From Clostridia bacterium (lineage in GTDB: Bacteria > Bacillota > Clostridia > Oscillospirales > Butyricicoccaceae), in contig JAFQUM010000030.1 in assembly GCA_017408485.1 (NCBI GenBank), forward strand, positions 1 through 64,000: a DNA stretch of 64,000 nt. The letters are read 5' to 3'. The position numbers and the translations under genes were made by a program. Under the pieces are notes generated by a model. The model saw only the letters and a list, made by a program, of their open reading frames with translations. It searched no databases and was not told the DNA's origin. Shown here piece by piece: positions 16,523 through 25,637 of the stretch (positions within the stretch are counted from its first letter, which is position 1; the number at the start of each line of letters is the position of its first letter).

Positions 16523-17728
16523 TCACTCTCCAAAAAATGCTCCGTGTACTGCGACCAATGCGCGATGACCTTCATCGGCATCAACAACAACGGAAAGCTT
16601 AAGTTCACTGGTGGAAATCATACGAATGTTTACATTTGCCTCGGTAAGGGCAGTAAACATCTGTGCGGGGATCTTGGGGTTTTCCATAATACCCGAACCG
16701 ATGATGGAAACCTTTGCAACATCCTTAAGGCAGTCTATGCGGACAGCGCCAAGCTCCTTACGAAGCTTGTTGATGATATACAGAGCCTTGTCTGCATTAT
16801 TGCTGTGTACTGTGAAAGAAATGTTCCAAGAGTTATCCGAGCCTAAGGACTGGGTGATCATATCGGGGGTAATATCGTTTTCGGTAAGTGCAATAAACAG
16901 CTTTGATGCAAGGCCGGGGATGTTGGAAATACCAACTACGGATATTTCAGCAATGTCCTTATCACAGGCGGCGCCGCGAATCTTTACATTTTCCAAGGGA
17001 AATCTCTCCTTTATCATAGTTCCGGGATTATCGGTAATACTCGAACGCACCTCGAGGGGAACGCCGAATTTTTTTGCAAGCTTAATGGAGCGGTTGTGCA
17101 TAACGCCCGCGCCTAAGGAAGCCATTTCAAACATTTCATCATAGGAAATGCCTTCTAATTTTTGGGCAGATTTTACTATGCGGGGATCTGCGGTATAAAC
17201 ACCGTCAACATCGGTATAGATGCGGCAGGTGGAAGCGTTAAGGGCGGCGGCGAGAGCAACAGCACTTGTATCTGAGCCGCCGCGTCCCAATGTGGTTATA
17301 TCACCATCACTGATGCCCTGAAATCCTGCAACGATGACCGCCTTGCCCTCGTCCAGAGCTTTTTGCACACGGTCAATCTCGAGATGATCTATTCGGGCAG
17401 AGCCGAAGCTACCGTTGGTGACAAAGCCTGCCTGCCAACCGGACATAGCAATTGAAGGAACGCCTTGAGCGGCGACAGCCATAGCAAGAAGGGAACAGGA
17501 TATCTGTTCACCTGCGCTCAAAAGGGCATCCATTTCGCGAAGCTCGGGCTTTTCGTTAATGTCCTGTGCCTTGGCTATAAGCTCATCGGTGAACTTACCC
17601 TGCGCAGAAACAACTGCAACAACACCTCTGCCGCGGCGATGCTCTGCCGCTATTTTTTCTGCAGCGGCAATCATACGGTCGTTATTTTTAACCGATGTAC
17701 CGCCGAATTTCATTACGGTAATTTCCAT
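16523..17728 (-). CDS. lysC: Aspartokinase
   Basis: Phosphorylates aspartate, the committed step of the aspartate family pathway. VMKFGGTSV at the N-terminus is the kinase signature, and GRGGSDTSAVALA is the aspartate/ATP region. The C-terminal 140 residues form two ACT domains (VVGISNIPG and SIIGSGIMENP), which bind the inhibiting amino acid. At 401 aa it is a monofunctional enzyme of the B. subtilis LysC type. A GGAG site precedes the start, and hom lies 5 bp upstream. Confidence 0.95.
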   Translation of the reverse strand: MEITVMKFGGTSVKNNDRMIAAAEKIAAEHRRGRGVVAVVSAQGKFTDELIAKAQDINEKPELREMDALLSAGEQISCSLLAMAVAAQGVPSIAMSGWQAGFVTNGSFGSARIDHLEIDRVQKALDEGKAVIVAGFQGISDGDITTLGRGGSDTSAVALAAALNASTCRIYTDVDGVYTADPRIVKSAQKLEGISYDEMFEMASLGAGVMHNRSIKLAKKFGVPLEVRSSITDNPGTMIKERFPLENVKIRGAACDKDIAEISVVGISNIPGLASKLFIALTENDITPDMITQSLGSDNSWNISFTVHSNNADKALYIINKLRKELGAVRIDCLKDVAKVSIIGSGIMENPKIPAQMFTALTEANVNIRMISTSELKLSVVVDADEGHRALVAVHGAFFGE

Positions 17729-17733
17729 TTGTG

Positions 17734-18744
17734 TCAGCTCCTATATTCGGGCAGTGAATCATCCTGCCAAGGGGATATAACAAGTTTTTCGCCGGTCCAA
17801 GCACATTCGCCGGAGTATTCGGGACGCTTGACAGCTTCTACAACGTCTGCAAGTATTGCGGACGCGGTGGGAATAGCACCCGCGCCGACTCCAAAATATG
17901 CAGTTTCCATACTGCCTGCTCCGCGGACAACGATTCCGTTGCGGTCGGAGGGAACACAAGTGAGAACATCACCCTCGGGAAGAAGTACGGGACTTACCTC
18001 CGCACATACCTTGCCATCATTGATGCAGGCACGGGCAAGCAGCTTAACTCTGCCGCCGCAGGTGTCTTTGAGTTTGGTAATGCCCACTGTGCGTATATCA
18101 TCGGGGCTTGCCTTTTTACCGGTGATCATTGAGAGAATGATGGAAAGCTTGCGTACCGAGTCGATTCCGTCAACATCTGCAGAAGGGTCGGCCTCGGCAT
18201 AGCCGCGAACCTGTGCTTCCTTGACAGCTTCGTCGTAGGTGGAGCCCTTGTCCATTTCGCTCAATATAAAGTTGGAAGTGGCATTAAGAATGCCATATAC
18301 ATAGTTTATGTCGGTAGAGGTGAGGCAGGTGCGTATGGGACGGATAATGGGCATTCCGCCGCCGCAAGCTGCTTCAAAAAGGAAGGGAACATTATTCTCC
18401 TTTGCAAGAGCGTGGAGGATATCACCCTTTTCGGCAACCAGTGCCTTGTTTGCGGTAATAAATGCTTTGCCCGCCTTGAGAGCGCGGCAAGCTATTTCAA
18501 AGGGAGCATCCACACCGCCGATAGCCTCAACAACTATGCTGATGGAAGGATCGTTCTCTATATCAGAAAAATCTGTAGTCATAAGATGGGCATATTCGCT
18601 GTCTGTCTTTATAGAGCGGACAAGCACTGCGCCGAGGGTGATTTCTTCGCCCGTGTTATTCATTAAAACTTTACGATTATCGGTCAGCAGACGTGCAACA
18701 CCACCGCCGACAGTTCCCAGACCTGCAATTGCGATCTTTTTCAT
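17734..18744 (-). CDS. hom: Homoserine dehydrogenase, short form without ACT domain
   Basis: Reduces aspartate semialdehyde to homoserine for threonine and methionine. IAGLGTVGGGV is the NAD(P) fold, ITANKALVAEKG carries a catalytic lysine, and GYAEADPSADVDG is the substrate signature. At 336 aa it stops after the catalytic domain. Most bacterial Hom proteins are about 430 aa and end in a threonine-sensing ACT domain that is missing here, so feedback by threonine through that domain is not possible. It is first in hom-lysC-asd, with AAAGGAG before the start. Confidence 0.93.
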   Translation of the reverse strand: MKKIAIAGLGTVGGGVARLLTDNRKVLMNNTGEEITLGAVLVRSIKTDSEYAHLMTTDFSDIENDPSISIVVEAIGGVDAPFEIACRALKAGKAFITANKALVAEKGDILHALAKENNVPFLFEAACGGGMPIIRPIRTCLTSTDINYVYGILNATSNFILSEMDKGSTYDEAVKEAQVRGYAEADPSADVDGIDSVRKLSIILSMITGKKASPDDIRTVGITKLKDTCGGRVKLLARACINDGKVCAEVSPVLLPEGDVLTCVPSDRNGIVVRGAGSMETAYFGVGAGAIPTASAILADVVEAVKRPEYSGECAWTGEKLVISPWQDDSLPEYRS

Positions 18745-18779
18745 TAGGTCAACTCCTTTGCTGTGCGCTTATAACATAC

Positions 18780-18808
18780 AAAATACCATTTTTTCAGCAG
18801 AAATGCAA
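18780..18808 (-). promoter_or_regulatory. Promoter of hom-lysC-asd
   Basis: On the minus strand: TTGCAT (18808-18803), 17 nt, and TATTTT (18785-18780), about 36 bp before the hom start. Confidence 0.6.
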
Positions 18809-18849
18809 TAGTTATTTGAAAAATAATTTGAAAATTAGCAAAAAAGATG

Positions 18850-18881
18850 AAAAAAACGGGATAAATGCCCGATAAATCGGG
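18850..18881 (-). promoter_or_regulatory. Competing hairpins resembling an attenuator or small-RNA terminator
   Basis: On the minus strand a 6-bp hairpin (18876-18881 with 18868-18873) and a second stem (18868-18871 with 18857-18860) share 18868-18871 and cannot form together. The second is followed by seven T (18856-18850), as in an intrinsic terminator. A minus promoter candidate lies just upstream at 18902-18929. The rest of 18882-19003 shows no gene. Confidence 0.4.
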
Positions 18882-18901
18882 GTTTGCGAGAATGCCGAAA
18901 A

Positions 18902-18929
18902 AATGTAACTAATATTTTATTGTTTACAA
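18902..18929 (-). promoter_or_regulatory. Weak minus-strand promoter candidate
   Basis: TTGTAA (18929-18924), 16 nt, and TACATT (18907-18902) in an AT-rich stretch. It would yield a leader or a short RNA of about 50 nt ending at the 18850 T run. Low support. Confidence 0.3.
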
Positions 18930-19003
18930 GCTTGATGTTAATGTCCGATTTAAGTGGACAAATGACCGCAAAAAGTTGATTGAGATAACACGGCAGGAAA
19001 TAC

Positions 19004-19032
19004 TTGCATTCCTATATATTTAATGGTAAAAT
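19004..19032 (+). promoter_or_regulatory. Promoter of the methyltransferase-ecf operon
   Basis: TTGCAT (19004-19009), 17 nt, and TAAAAT (19027-19032), upstream of a roughly 65-nt leader. Confidence 0.6.
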
Positions 19033-19104
19033 ATATTGTTAGAATATGATATATGTCCCGCATTGTGTCCTTTTGTTGATATGACGGGTGATGAGGTAGA
19101 TATT

Positions 19105-19965
19105 ATGTATTACAGTGATAAATGGCAGGATTACAGGCTTATAGATTGCGGCGGCGGCAGACGGCTTGAAAGCTGGAGCGGCAAGATCCTTGTGCGTCCC
19201 GATCCTCAGGCAATGTGGGATGAGGCAGGTTCTCCGTTGTGGAAAAAAGCCAATGCGGTCTATCATCGTTCTAACGAGGGTGGTGGAAGCTGGGAGGTTC
19301 GCGACCTTCCCGCCAGCTGGCAGGTGAAGTACCGCGATCTGACCTTTGCTATCAAGCCTATGAGCTTCAAGCATACGGGAATTTTTCCTGAGCAGGCTGC
19401 CAACTGGGATTTTATCACGGAAAAGATAAGGAGCCGCGGCGGCAAAAAGGTAGAGGTACTCAATCTTTTTGCATATACCGGTGCGGCAACTATGGCGGCG
19501 GCAAAGGCGGGCGCTTCGGTCTGTCATGTTGACGCGGCAAGGGGAATGGTAACCTGGGCAAAGGAAAATGCCGCCCTTTGCGGTCTTGAGTCTGCCCCCA
19601 TCAGATATATCGTTGACGATTGCCGAAAGTTCATTCGCCGCGAGATAAACCGTGGCAGAAAATATGGCGGCATCATTATGGATCCGCCATCCTACGGAAG
19701 AGGGCCTTCCGGTGAGGTTTGGCGCTTTGAAGAGGGAATAGGCGAGCTGATTTCTCTTTGTGCACAGCTTTTGTCCGATGATCCTTTGTTCTTTGTCATC
19801 AGCTCCTATACCGCAGGCGTATCTCCCTCTGTTCCCGCATATATTCTGGGCAGAGAGCTTGTACCCCGTTTTGGAGGCAAGGTGGAGGCAAAGGAATTGG
19901 GACTCAAGGTGGAATCAACAGGTCTTATGCTGCCCTGCGGCGCATCTACAAGGTGGGAAAGATAA
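19105..19965 (+). CDS. Class I SAM-dependent methyltransferase (RlmI/RlmK-like)
   Basis: 286 aa. The SAM-binding motif VLNLFAYTGAATMAAAKAGA near residue 120 and the catalytic motif MDPPSYGRG near residue 195 fit the rRNA cytosine methyltransferase group (Methyltrans_SAM family). No N-terminal PUA domain is present, unlike full-length RlmI, so the exact target is open. The ATG at 19105 is chosen because GAGGT (19093-19097) precedes it at proper spacing; upstream TTG and ATG options at 19036 and 19081 lack a site. Its stop overlaps ecfA1 by 1 bp. Confidence 0.8.
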   Translation: MYYSDKWQDYRLIDCGGGRRLESWSGKILVRPDPQAMWDEAGSPLWKKANAVYHRSNEGGGSWEVRDLPASWQVKYRDLTFAIKPMSFKHTGIFPEQAANWDFITEKIRSRGGKKVEVLNLFAYTGAATMAAAKAGASVCHVDAARGMVTWAKENAALCGLESAPIRYIVDDCRKFIRREINRGRKYGGIIMDPPSYGRGPSGEVWRFEEGIGELISLCAQLLSDDPLFFVISSYTAGVSPSVPAYILGRELVPRFGGKVEAKELGLKVESTGLMLPCGASTRWER

Positions 19966-20792
19966 TGATAAAAATAGACAATCTGCATTTTGCCTATCCT
20001 GTTGACGATGGCGAAGAGCAAAAAGAGGCTATACGCGGAATCAGCCTTGAAATAAAACGGGGTGAGTTTGTCGCCCTTTTGGGTCATAACGGAAGCGGAA
20101 AATCCACCCTTGCAAAGCTGCTTAACGGTATTCTTATCCCCGTATCGGGCGCCGTTTATGTGGACGGAATGAATACCGCTGATGAAGATAAGCTTTTGGA
20201 AATAAGAAAAAAGGCGGGAATGGTCTTCCAAAATCCCGATAATCAGATAGTTGCCACCGTAGTGGAAGAGGATGTGGCTTTTGCTTGTGAGAATATGGGC
20301 TTGCCCTCCGAGGAGATCAGGCGGCGAGTTGATACAGCCCTTGAAACAGTTGGAATGAGCGAGTTTAAGCTTCACGCACCCCATCTTCTGTCGGGTGGAC
20401 AAAAGCAGCGTGTTGCCATTGCTGGAGTGCTGGCAATGGAGCCTGAGATAATTATTCTCGACGAGCCTACCGCAATGCTTGACCCCAAGGGCAGGCAGGA
20501 GGTTATGAAGGCAATAACTGCATTGAATCGCGAAAAGGGAATGACCATCGTGCTTATCACCCATCATATGGACGAGGCGGCGCAGGCAAGCAGAGTGGTT
20601 ATTATCGACCAAGGCAAAGCGGTACTTGATGATACCCCCGAAAAGGTCTTTTCGCAGGTTGAAGAAATGCGTAGTCATAGCCTTGATGTACCACAGACAG
20701 TTGAGCTTATGCATCTGTTGGGCGACGGACTTGACCTGACTAAAATATCGGTAGCTCAGTGCGCCGATGAGATCGAAAAATACCTTTCTTAA
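19965..20792 (+). CDS. ecfA1: ECF transporter ATPase EcfA1
   Basis: One of two ATPases driving the shared ECF module that serves several vitamin-binding S components. GHNGSGKST (Walker A), VFQNPDNQ (Q-loop), LSGGQKQRVA (signature) and ILDEPTAMLDP (Walker B) are all intact, and THH is the H-loop. It is 275 aa. The ATG at 19965 overlaps the methyltransferase stop in TAATG. No S-component gene is present, as expected for a group II system with scattered S components. Confidence 0.93.
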   Translation: MIKIDNLHFAYPVDDGEEQKEAIRGISLEIKRGEFVALLGHNGSGKSTLAKLLNGILIPVSGAVYVDGMNTADEDKLLEIRKKAGMVFQNPDNQIVATVVEEDVAFACENMGLPSEEIRRRVDTALETVGMSEFKLHAPHLLSGGQKQRVAIAGVLAMEPEIIILDEPTAMLDPKGRQEVMKAITALNREKGMTIVLITHHMDEAAQASRVVIIDQGKAVLDDTPEKVFSQVEEMRSHSLDVPQTVELMHLLGDGLDLTKISVAQCADEIEKYLS

Positions 20793-20815
20793 AACACTTT
20801 CTAAGGAGAAACCCC

Positions 20816-21676
20816 GTGAGCGAGATTCTTAAAGTTGAGAGCTTGACACATACATACAGTGAGGGAACGCCTTTTGAAAAAAAGGCGGTAGATAATATTT
20901 CCTTTTCGGTAAGTGAGGGTGAGTTTATAGGACTCATCGGTCATACCGGAAGCGGAAAATCCACCCTTATACAGCATCTCAATGGTTTACTTAAGCCTAC
21001 CTCGGGCAAAATATTTGTCGGAGGAGAGGACATACATTCATCAAAAGAGAATACAAGAGCTGCCCGTTTTGCGGTAGGTCTGGTTTTCCAATATCCCGAA
21101 TATCAGCTTTTTGAAGAGACCGTACGTGCTGATATCGCCTTCGGCCCTAAGAATATGGGACTTGACAAAGAAGAGATAGACCGCCGCGTGCTTGAAGCTG
21201 CCGAAGCGGTAGGTCTGTCAAAAGAGCAGCTTGACAAGTCACCCTTTGAGCTTTCGGGTGGACAAAAGCGCCGTGCCGCATTGGCAGGTGTACTGGCAAT
21301 GGAGCCGCAGATATTGGTGCTTGACGAGCCTATGGCGGGACTTGACCCCGAGGGCAGAAAAGCCATAATGGGTTATGTCAAGGAATATCATAAAAAATAC
21401 GGAACAACAGTAATTTTTGTTACCCACAGTATGGAGGACGCCGCACAAAGCGCACAACGGCTGATAGTAATGTCAGGCGGAAGGATACTTATGCAAGGCT
21501 CGCCAGAGCAGGTGTTTGAGAGGGCAGAGGAGCTGCGTGCTTCGGGTCTTGATACTCCTCAGATAACAGATCTGTTTACCGAGCTTAAAAGGCGCGGCTT
21601 GGATGTTCCTACATCGGTCTACACCGTTGAACAGGCGGCAGAATATCTCCGCAAGCTGAAGGGAGGTATAGCCTGA
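20816..21676 (+). CDS. ecfA2: ECF transporter ATPase EcfA2
   Basis: The partner of EcfA1, 286 aa. GHTGSGKST, VFQYPEYQLFEETV, LSGGQKRRAALAG and LDEPMAGLDPEG are the ABC motifs; the Q-loop form with PEYQLF is typical of EcfA2. It begins with GTG at 20816, preceded by AAGGAG. It ends in a 1-bp overlap with ecfT. Confidence 0.93.
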   Translation: MSEILKVESLTHTYSEGTPFEKKAVDNISFSVSEGEFIGLIGHTGSGKSTLIQHLNGLLKPTSGKIFVGGEDIHSSKENTRAARFAVGLVFQYPEYQLFEETVRADIAFGPKNMGLDKEEIDRRVLEAAEAVGLSKEQLDKSPFELSGGQKRRAALAGVLAMEPQILVLDEPMAGLDPEGRKAIMGYVKEYHKKYGTTVIFVTHSMEDAAQSAQRLIVMSGGRILMQGSPEQVFERAEELRASGLDTPQITDLFTELKRRGLDVPTSVYTVEQAAEYLRKLKGGIA

Positions 21677-22482
21677 TGATAAAGGATATCACCTTAGGTC
21701 AATACTTTCCAGGTAACAGCTTCATTCACCGACTTGACCCGAGAATAAAGCTCATCGCCCTTGTGGTATTTATTGTATCCATCTTTTTTGCAGAGGGACT
21801 TGTTTCCTACGGCCTGTGCATAGGCTTTACTGTGGCTATGGTGGCTATCTCAAAGATAAAGCCAAAGCTTATTTTGCGCTCACTGAGGGCAATAATCATA
21901 ATAGTCATTTTTACCGCCTTGCTTAATATGCTCTACACTCCGGGCAAGGAAATAGTGTCCTTCTGGATATTCAAAATAACTTGGGAAGGCATATATGCGG
22001 GCTTTGCAATGGCTGTGCGGGTCATTTTGCTTGTTACGGTCAGCGCACTGCTTACCTATACCACATCGCCTATGGCATTGACGGACGGACTTGAAAAACT
22101 GCTCTTACCCCTTAAAAAGATAAAGATTCCCGTCCACGAGTTTGCAATGATGATGACCATTGCACTGAGATTTATCCCCACCCTCATAGAAGAGACCGAC
22201 AAAATAATGTCTGCTCAAAAGGCACGCGGCGCCGACTTTGAAAGCGGAAATATCATAAAGCGGGCAAAGGCGCTTATTCCCGTGCTTGTCCCATTGTTTG
22301 TGTCCTCCTTCCGCCGTGCCGACGAGCTGGCTACCGCAATGGAATGCCGTCTTTATCACGGTGGCAGCGGACGCACAAGGCTTAAGAGCCTGCGTTACGG
22401 CAAGATAGATGCCATCGGCACGATCATTCTTGTACTTGTTTGTGCGGGAATCATCGTGTTGGCAAAGGTGTTCGGTTTATGA
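21676..22482 (+). CDS. ecfT: ECF transporter transmembrane protein EcfT
   Basis: The membrane coupling subunit that links the two ATPases to substrate-binding S proteins. It is 268 aa with about five or six hydrophobic segments. The cytoplasmic coupling helices carry AQKARGADFE near residue 180, the first Ala-Arg-Gly motif, and AMECRLYHGG near 220, where the second motif is degenerate (ECR for EAR). It overlaps truA by 4 bp. The ecfA1-ecfA2-ecfT-truA order is common in Firmicutes, normally after ribosomal protein genes, which are absent here. Confidence 0.92.
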   Translation: MIKDITLGQYFPGNSFIHRLDPRIKLIALVVFIVSIFFAEGLVSYGLCIGFTVAMVAISKIKPKLILRSLRAIIIIVIFTALLNMLYTPGKEIVSFWIFKITWEGIYAGFAMAVRVILLVTVSALLTYTTSPMALTDGLEKLLLPLKKIKIPVHEFAMMMTIALRFIPTLIEETDKIMSAQKARGADFESGNIIKRAKALIPVLVPLFVSSFRRADELATAMECRLYHGGSGRTRLKSLRYGKIDAIGTIILVLVCAGIIVLAKVFGL

Positions 22483-23237
22483 AAAAGGCATTGGTTTTGT
22501 CCTATTTGGGCAGTAATTATCACGGCTGGCAAAGACAGAAAAATGCCGCCACCATTCAGCAGACGATTGAAGAGGCGATTGAGCGCCTGACGGGAAAAAG
22601 CGTATATGTTTCGGGCTGCGGAAGAACCGATGCCGGTGTCCACGCTCGCTACTATGTTGCATCGGTGGAGCTTGACACCACCATACCCGATGAGCGTATG
22701 CCTGCGGCACTCAATGCCCATCTGCCGGAGGATATTGCAGTGCATAAATGCGTAACGGTTCCCGATGATTTTGATGCGCGTTTTTCTTGCATTTCAAAGG
22801 AATACACCTATGTGATACACAACAGCCGCACACGCAATCCGTTTCTTAAGAATCAGGCCTGTTTTTATCCTCAACAGCTTGATGCAGAAGCAATGAACGA
22901 GGCGGCAAAGTATATTATAGGTAAGCACGATTTTGCGGCGCTGAAAAGCGAGGGAACACCTGTAAAAAGCACAGTCCGTACAGTGCTTGAATGCTCGGCA
23001 GAGCGGGATGGAGATATCGTTCGAATTAAGGCGCGTGCCGACGGATTTTTATATAATATGGTTCGCACGATTGCGGGAACCCTTATGTATGTGGGTATCG
23101 GCAAGCTTAAGCCTGAGGATATTCCAAAGGTTATTGAATCCAAAGATCGCGAGCAAGCAGGGCCTACCGCACCTGCCTGCGGACTATATATGACTTCGAT
23201 ATGCTATGGCATGGAGGAACTTGATGGAAAAGGATAA
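22479..23237 (+). CDS. truA: tRNA pseudouridine(38-40) synthase TruA
   Basis: Converts uridines 38-40 in the anticodon arm of tRNAs to pseudouridine. The catalytic aspartate is in GCGRTDAGVHA near residue 52, and ISKEYTYVI and RADGFLYNMVR are conserved core segments. It is 252 aa from the ATG at 22479, which overlaps ecfT (ATGA). A longer in-frame start at 22440 lies within ecfT and is not favoured. It overlaps the next gene by 14 bp. Confidence 0.95.
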   Translation: MKKALVLSYLGSNYHGWQRQKNAATIQQTIEEAIERLTGKSVYVSGCGRTDAGVHARYYVASVELDTTIPDERMPAALNAHLPEDIAVHKCVTVPDDFDARFSCISKEYTYVIHNSRTRNPFLKNQACFYPQQLDAEAMNEAAKYIIGKHDFAALKSEGTPVKSTVRTVLECSAERDGDIVRIKARADGFLYNMVRTIAGTLMYVGIGKLKPEDIPKVIESKDREQAGPTAPACGLYMTSICYGMEELDGKG

Positions 23238-24384
23238 TGTCGTAAGAATAACAAGAGATTACCGCCTTACCGTTATTGCGGTAGTGCGTTCTCTTGCGCT
23301 GCTAGGACTGCTTGTCTTAGCGGTATTTTCTGTATGGCATTACCGCGATGACTTTAACGAGGCATCGATAAAACAGCTTGTTGCATATATAAGATCAGCA
23401 TCGTATAGCGATGTACTGTTTGAAAAATATGAGACCGACAGCGGTCTTGAAACAGTATGTCAGCCCTTGGGAGTAGGAATGGCAGTGGTGGAAAGTGATT
23501 TCTATCATTATGTGGCGGGCAATGGAAGAATGGAGTTTTCCCATCAGCTTAAGTATAAAGCACCGGTCATTTTAGCTCAGGACGATTGGGCACTTATATA
23601 TGATTCGGGCAATACGGGTTATTCGGTGGTTACGGGATATGCCGTTACCAAAAGCGGACAGACCGATGGCGCAATCATAACGGGCGCAGTCAGCGAAAGC
23701 GGAAATTACGCCGTTGTAGCAAAAACCTCGGGATACCGCTCGGGAATTACCGTTTATTCCAAAAAGCATAAAGAATTGTGCAGTTGGGACACTCCCTCTG
23801 AATATATTATGATGGCAAGTCTTTCTCCCGATGGTGACAGGGTGGTGTGTCTTTCTGTTTCCTCAAACGGAGCAGAGATGGTTTATCGCCTTACCTGCCG
23901 CAATGTTGAAACGGGTGAGCTTATCTACGACAAAAAAATTGATTATAATGAAATATACTCAATAAAGCATACCGAGAGCGGCAATTTGATGATCTTTTCC
24001 GATACCGCGGTTGCGGTACTGAACGAAAAAGGGAAGACTAAGTCAGAGCACAAGCTTGCAGGACAAACGCTGATGGGCTTTTCACACTATGAACAGGGCG
24101 ATTGCTTGGTGGTTTTCAAGGGAAAGGAGATCAATCAACTGCAAGCAGTGGTTTTTGACGAATCCTGCAATGAGGTCTATAGTGAGACTGTATATGGTTC
24201 ATATATAGATTGTGACTGTAGAGAAGGCACTGTTTCAGTCTTGCTTGATTCCAAGCTCATATGGAAGGGCAAGTCGGGCGGTGGAGCTATAGAAGATATT
24301 AATGCTCGCGGAGTTATAAGCGGTGCTGATGGCGTACCGGTGCTTATTTACACCGACAGTATAGAAAGGATCGAGGTGCAATGA
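23224..24384 (+). CDS. DUF5711-like membrane-anchored protein
   Basis: Function unknown. It is 386 aa with one N-terminal transmembrane helix (about residues 15-39, rich in V, A and L) and a large outside domain with repeated beta-strand patterns (ALIYDSGNTGYSV, MASLSPDGDRVVC), like a beta-propeller. This fits the clostridial DUF5711 group, an assignment made from memory of the family. The ATG at 23224 follows GGAGG. It is coupled to truA upstream and to cvpA downstream by a 4-bp overlap. Confidence 0.65.
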   Translation: MEKDNVVRITRDYRLTVIAVVRSLALLGLLVLAVFSVWHYRDDFNEASIKQLVAYIRSASYSDVLFEKYETDSGLETVCQPLGVGMAVVESDFYHYVAGNGRMEFSHQLKYKAPVILAQDDWALIYDSGNTGYSVVTGYAVTKSGQTDGAIITGAVSESGNYAVVAKTSGYRSGITVYSKKHKELCSWDTPSEYIMMASLSPDGDRVVCLSVSSNGAEMVYRLTCRNVETGELIYDKKIDYNEIYSIKHTESGNLMIFSDTAVAVLNEKGKTKSEHKLAGQTLMGFSHYEQGDCLVVFKGKEINQLQAVVFDESCNEVYSETVYGSYIDCDCREGTVSVLLDSKLIWKGKSGGGAIEDINARGVISGADGVPVLIYTDSIERIEVQ

Positions 24385-25076
24385 ATTACAGCTGGATAGT
24401 TGACCTTGCCTTTTTGGCAATAATCGTAGTGACAATAGTTTTATGTACCAAGCGAGGGCTTTTTAAATCCATCTCAGGTATTGCGGGAACTGTTATTGGC
24501 TTTATAGGAGCGCGAATGCTTGGCTCAGCGGTTGCCCAGCCTATTGCCGCACTCATCAAGCCGGTGTTCGAATCGGTATTCAACAGTGAAAAGGTACAGC
24601 AGGCATTCGCAAACCTTGCAGCCAAAGCCGCCGAGGGAATAACCGATATTTATGATGTACTCGTCGAGTCGGGACTCAAAGAAAAAACGGCCGAGCTTAT
24701 AAGCGGCGCTTTTGAGCGTATGGGCGGCTCCATAGTTGATTTCGCATCACACTATGCCGACGGCACATTGGCTGAGTCATTAGCGGCATCTGCCGCGGCG
24801 GCTATTGCCCCCGTAATTGCATTCATTCTTTTGTTTATTGTGATCAAGCTGTTGGTGTCCTTGCTTTGCAAGTTGCTTTCGGCTAATATCCCCGTATTGC
24901 GAACCTTGAATAAGATGGGCGGTTTTATTTTAGGTGCAGTTTCGGCGCTTTTGATAGTAGTCCTTCTTTGTTGGGGCATTGTGATATTTGCTCCCGAAGA
25001 GTCGGTAGGATTTTTCAGTTTGCAGACTTTAGAGAACAGTATAATAGGCGGTTTTATAACCGGTATTTTTTGGTGA
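24381..25076 (+). CDS. CvpA family membrane protein
   Basis: 231 aa with N-terminal hydrophobic helices (WIVDLAFLAIIVVTIVL and SGIAGTVIGFIGARMLG) and a C-terminal pair (APVIAFILLFIVIKLL and LGAVSALLIVVLLCWG). The topology and the GLFKSISGIAG segment match the CvpA family, named for colicin V production but of uncertain general role in the envelope. It overlaps the DUF5711 gene by 4 bp. Confidence 0.8.
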   Translation: MNYSWIVDLAFLAIIVVTIVLCTKRGLFKSISGIAGTVIGFIGARMLGSAVAQPIAALIKPVFESVFNSEKVQQAFANLAAKAAEGITDIYDVLVESGLKEKTAELISGAFERMGGSIVDFASHYADGTLAESLAASAAAAIAPVIAFILLFIVIKLLVSLLCKLLSANIPVLRTLNKMGGFILGAVSALLIVVLLCWGIVIFAPEESVGFFSLQTLENSIIGGFITGIFW

Positions 25077-25082
25077 TTTGAT

Positions 25083-25637
25083 ATGACGATACCTAATGTT
25101 TTATCCATTTTCAGAATACTGCTTGTTCCGGTATTCATAATAGTAGTACTCAGCGATACGCAAAACGCAAATCTTTACGGAATGCTTGTGTTTATCCTTG
25201 CAGGCATTACCGACATACTTGACGGACAGATTGCCCGAAAGTATAACTGCACATCTGTGCTTGGAAAGATACTTGATCCTTTAGCTGACAAGATGATGGT
25301 TGCATCAGCACTTGTTTGTGCGTCCATAAAGGGTCTCGTTCCTCTGTGGCTCAGCATCATCTATGTGGTGAAGGAGCTTATTCAGGGAATAGGCGGCTTC
25401 ATGTTCTACAATAAGGTCAAGGATATGATGCCATCCAATTGGCTGGGCAAGGCAGCCACGGTTATGTTTTATCTGACTATTTTCAGCGCATTTATGTTTA
25501 CGGGTATGCCTGAACTGGTCAAAGACATAATGGTCTTTATATGTGCCGGATTTTTGCTTGCAACACTTATTGTGTATGTGAGAATAGGCGTAAAGCTTGC
25601 TAAGAAACAACCCAAGGAGAACCAAGATGAAATTTGA
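25083..25637 (+). CDS. pgsA: CDP-diacylglycerol-glycerol-3-phosphate phosphatidyltransferase
   Basis: Makes phosphatidylglycerol phosphate in the membrane, the route to phosphatidylglycerol and so to lipoteichoic-acid precursors. The CDP-alcohol phosphotransferase signature is complete: DG at the start of DGQIARKYN, then G in LGKILDPLADK with both metal-binding aspartates. It is 184 aa with about four or five membrane helices. The C-terminus overlaps the Clp gene by 11 bp. Confidence 0.93.
   Translation: MTIPNVLSIFRILLVPVFIIVVLSDTQNANLYGMLVFILAGITDILDGQIARKYNCTSVLGKILDPLADKMMVASALVCASIKGLVPLWLSIIYVVKELIQGIGGFMFYNKVKDMMPSNWLGKAATVMFYLTIFSAFMFTGMPELVKDIMVFICAGFLLATLIVYVRIGVKLAKKQPKENQDEI

Noticed and set aside
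16517-16526. GTG at 16526 as the asd start
   Set aside because: It overlaps the lysC stop and is inside the ribosome site spacing of the ATG at 16517, which fits better.
18745-19000. Lysine riboswitch in front of hom-lysC-asd
   Set aside because: The leader from the likely promoter is too short, and the conserved L-box segments were not found.
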